From: Sclerurus mexicanus
Lineage: Eukaryota > Chordata > Aves > Passeriformes > Furnariidae
Assembly (NCBI GenBank): GCA_013396755.1
Contig: VWZF01005854.1
Coordinates: 1,961,368-2,025,367, forward strand
DNA: 64,000 nt
Direction: 5' to 3'
Every line of letters starts with the position of its first letter. The first letter of the stretch is position 1. Made by a program: the position numbers and the translations under genes. Of this stretch, positions 63,399-64,000 are shown one piece after another. The notes under the pieces are model-generated. The model was given only the letters and a program-made list of their open reading frames with translations. It was not told where the DNA came from and did no database searches.

Positions 63399-64000
63399 AG
63401 ACTTTAATAGCACAAACAGGAGGTAAAATTTGAAGGTTCTTGGTTACGTTCCATTATTTTCTGGTTTTTAGTTTAAATACCATACTGAGGAACGTGGTGC
63501 CAATTTTCAAGATAATGACTGTTTCTAGCAGCCAATACTCATCAAGCAGACACCAGAGAAATTTGGCATATTCTAAACCTATGGCATATAAATAAATGAA
63601 GCCTTTCACTGGGCATCAGCTAACATCCACACTTGATGCCAAACACTGAGAATAATGTCTCAATGACTTTGCAGTTTCTGGAAGCAGTGGGCTTATATGG
63701 ATGCATCAACAACACCCACACCTTCTTCCAGCCTCTTCCCCAGTGCAGTGAAAGCTGATTACAGTGACTGAAGATGCCATCAAAAAATCAATAGCATTTG
63801 AGCTGGTTTTCTGTGTTGCCCTGTCAAACATGCACATGCAAGGCTGTAGGAAATGTGAAGGGCAGTGGTAAGTAGGTTTCTCATTAGTGGCTGGATCTGG
63901 AGGTGATTCTCATCCCTCTGGATCCAGCCTGCTCCTCTCACTGTCTGTGTGGACACCATTGCTGAAAAGGCCTGGGCTTGTCCAAAGGTCTGGGCACATC

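Larger units (their letters stand above)
56576..64000 (+). other. Possible distal 3' UTR and downstream flank; no second gene seen
   Basis: I find no protein family on either strand here. Additional AATAAA hexamers at 58498, 60012 and 60831 could end longer KCNH5 transcripts. Also present are an (AAT)n run at about 56953-56968, an A-rich AAAC repeat near 58425-58470, a CpG-enriched patch at about 59500-59850, a purine-rich (GA-type) stretch near 62940-62980, and a CR1 tail at 63328-63398. Where the transcription unit stops cannot be decided from sequence alone. Confidence 0.6.

Noticed and set aside
1..64000. CRISPR arrays, operons, phage or bacterial mobile elements
   Set aside because: The window is vertebrate nuclear DNA with spliced exons and CR1 LINEs; no regularly spaced repeats or prokaryotic gene structure exist.
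1..64000. tRNA, rRNA or known small RNA genes
   Set aside because: I looked for tRNA-like box sequences and recognisable snRNA/rRNA blocks and found none convincing by eye; a covariance-model scan was not possible.

Overview
The window looks like nuclear DNA from a bird. It holds the 3' half of one voltage-gated potassium channel gene, KCNH5 (EAG2, Kv10.2), on the + strand. The assignment to Aves rests on at least nine truncated CR1 LINE fragments with the typical bird 3' tail (tandem copies of an ATTCTGTG-like octamer), the absence of any SINE I can recognise, very large introns, and a vertebrate EAG-type channel with intact reading frames. I cannot name the species.

Layout. 1-4222: end of an upstream intron. 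4223-4422: exon coding the end of S6 and the start of the C-linker. 4423-15956: intron. 15957-16209: exon coding the rest of the C-linker and the first half of the cyclic-nucleotide-binding homology domain (CNBHD). 16210-27087: intron with a CR1 cluster near 23.7-24.5 kb. 27088-27284: exon coding the second half of the CNBHD and the intrinsic-ligand segment. 27285-55315: a 28-kb intron with several CR1 copies, a probable solo LTR on the - strand and simple repeats. 55316-56263: last coding exon, with the calmodulin-binding segment, a long variable tail and the C-terminal coiled coil, then the stop codon. 56264 onward: 3' UTR with a TA-rich tract, Pumilio-type sites, an AU-rich nonamer and a good AATAAA, followed by possible longer UTR or flanking DNA with no second gene visible.

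The four exons splice in frame (1,595 coding bases before the stop, about 531 residues, so roughly residues 457 to the end if the protein is about 988 long). All splice sites are GT-AG. The pore, voltage sensor and PAS domain lie upstream of the window.

I do not see an undescribed multi-gene system. The points most worth checking are a possible alternative 3' end just after the third exon (read-through stop followed by AATAAA), the cluster of post-transcriptional control sites after the stop codon, the - strand LTR candidate, a local CpG-rich patch near 59.5-59.85 kb, and several AT-rich intronic stretches that resemble conserved enhancers.
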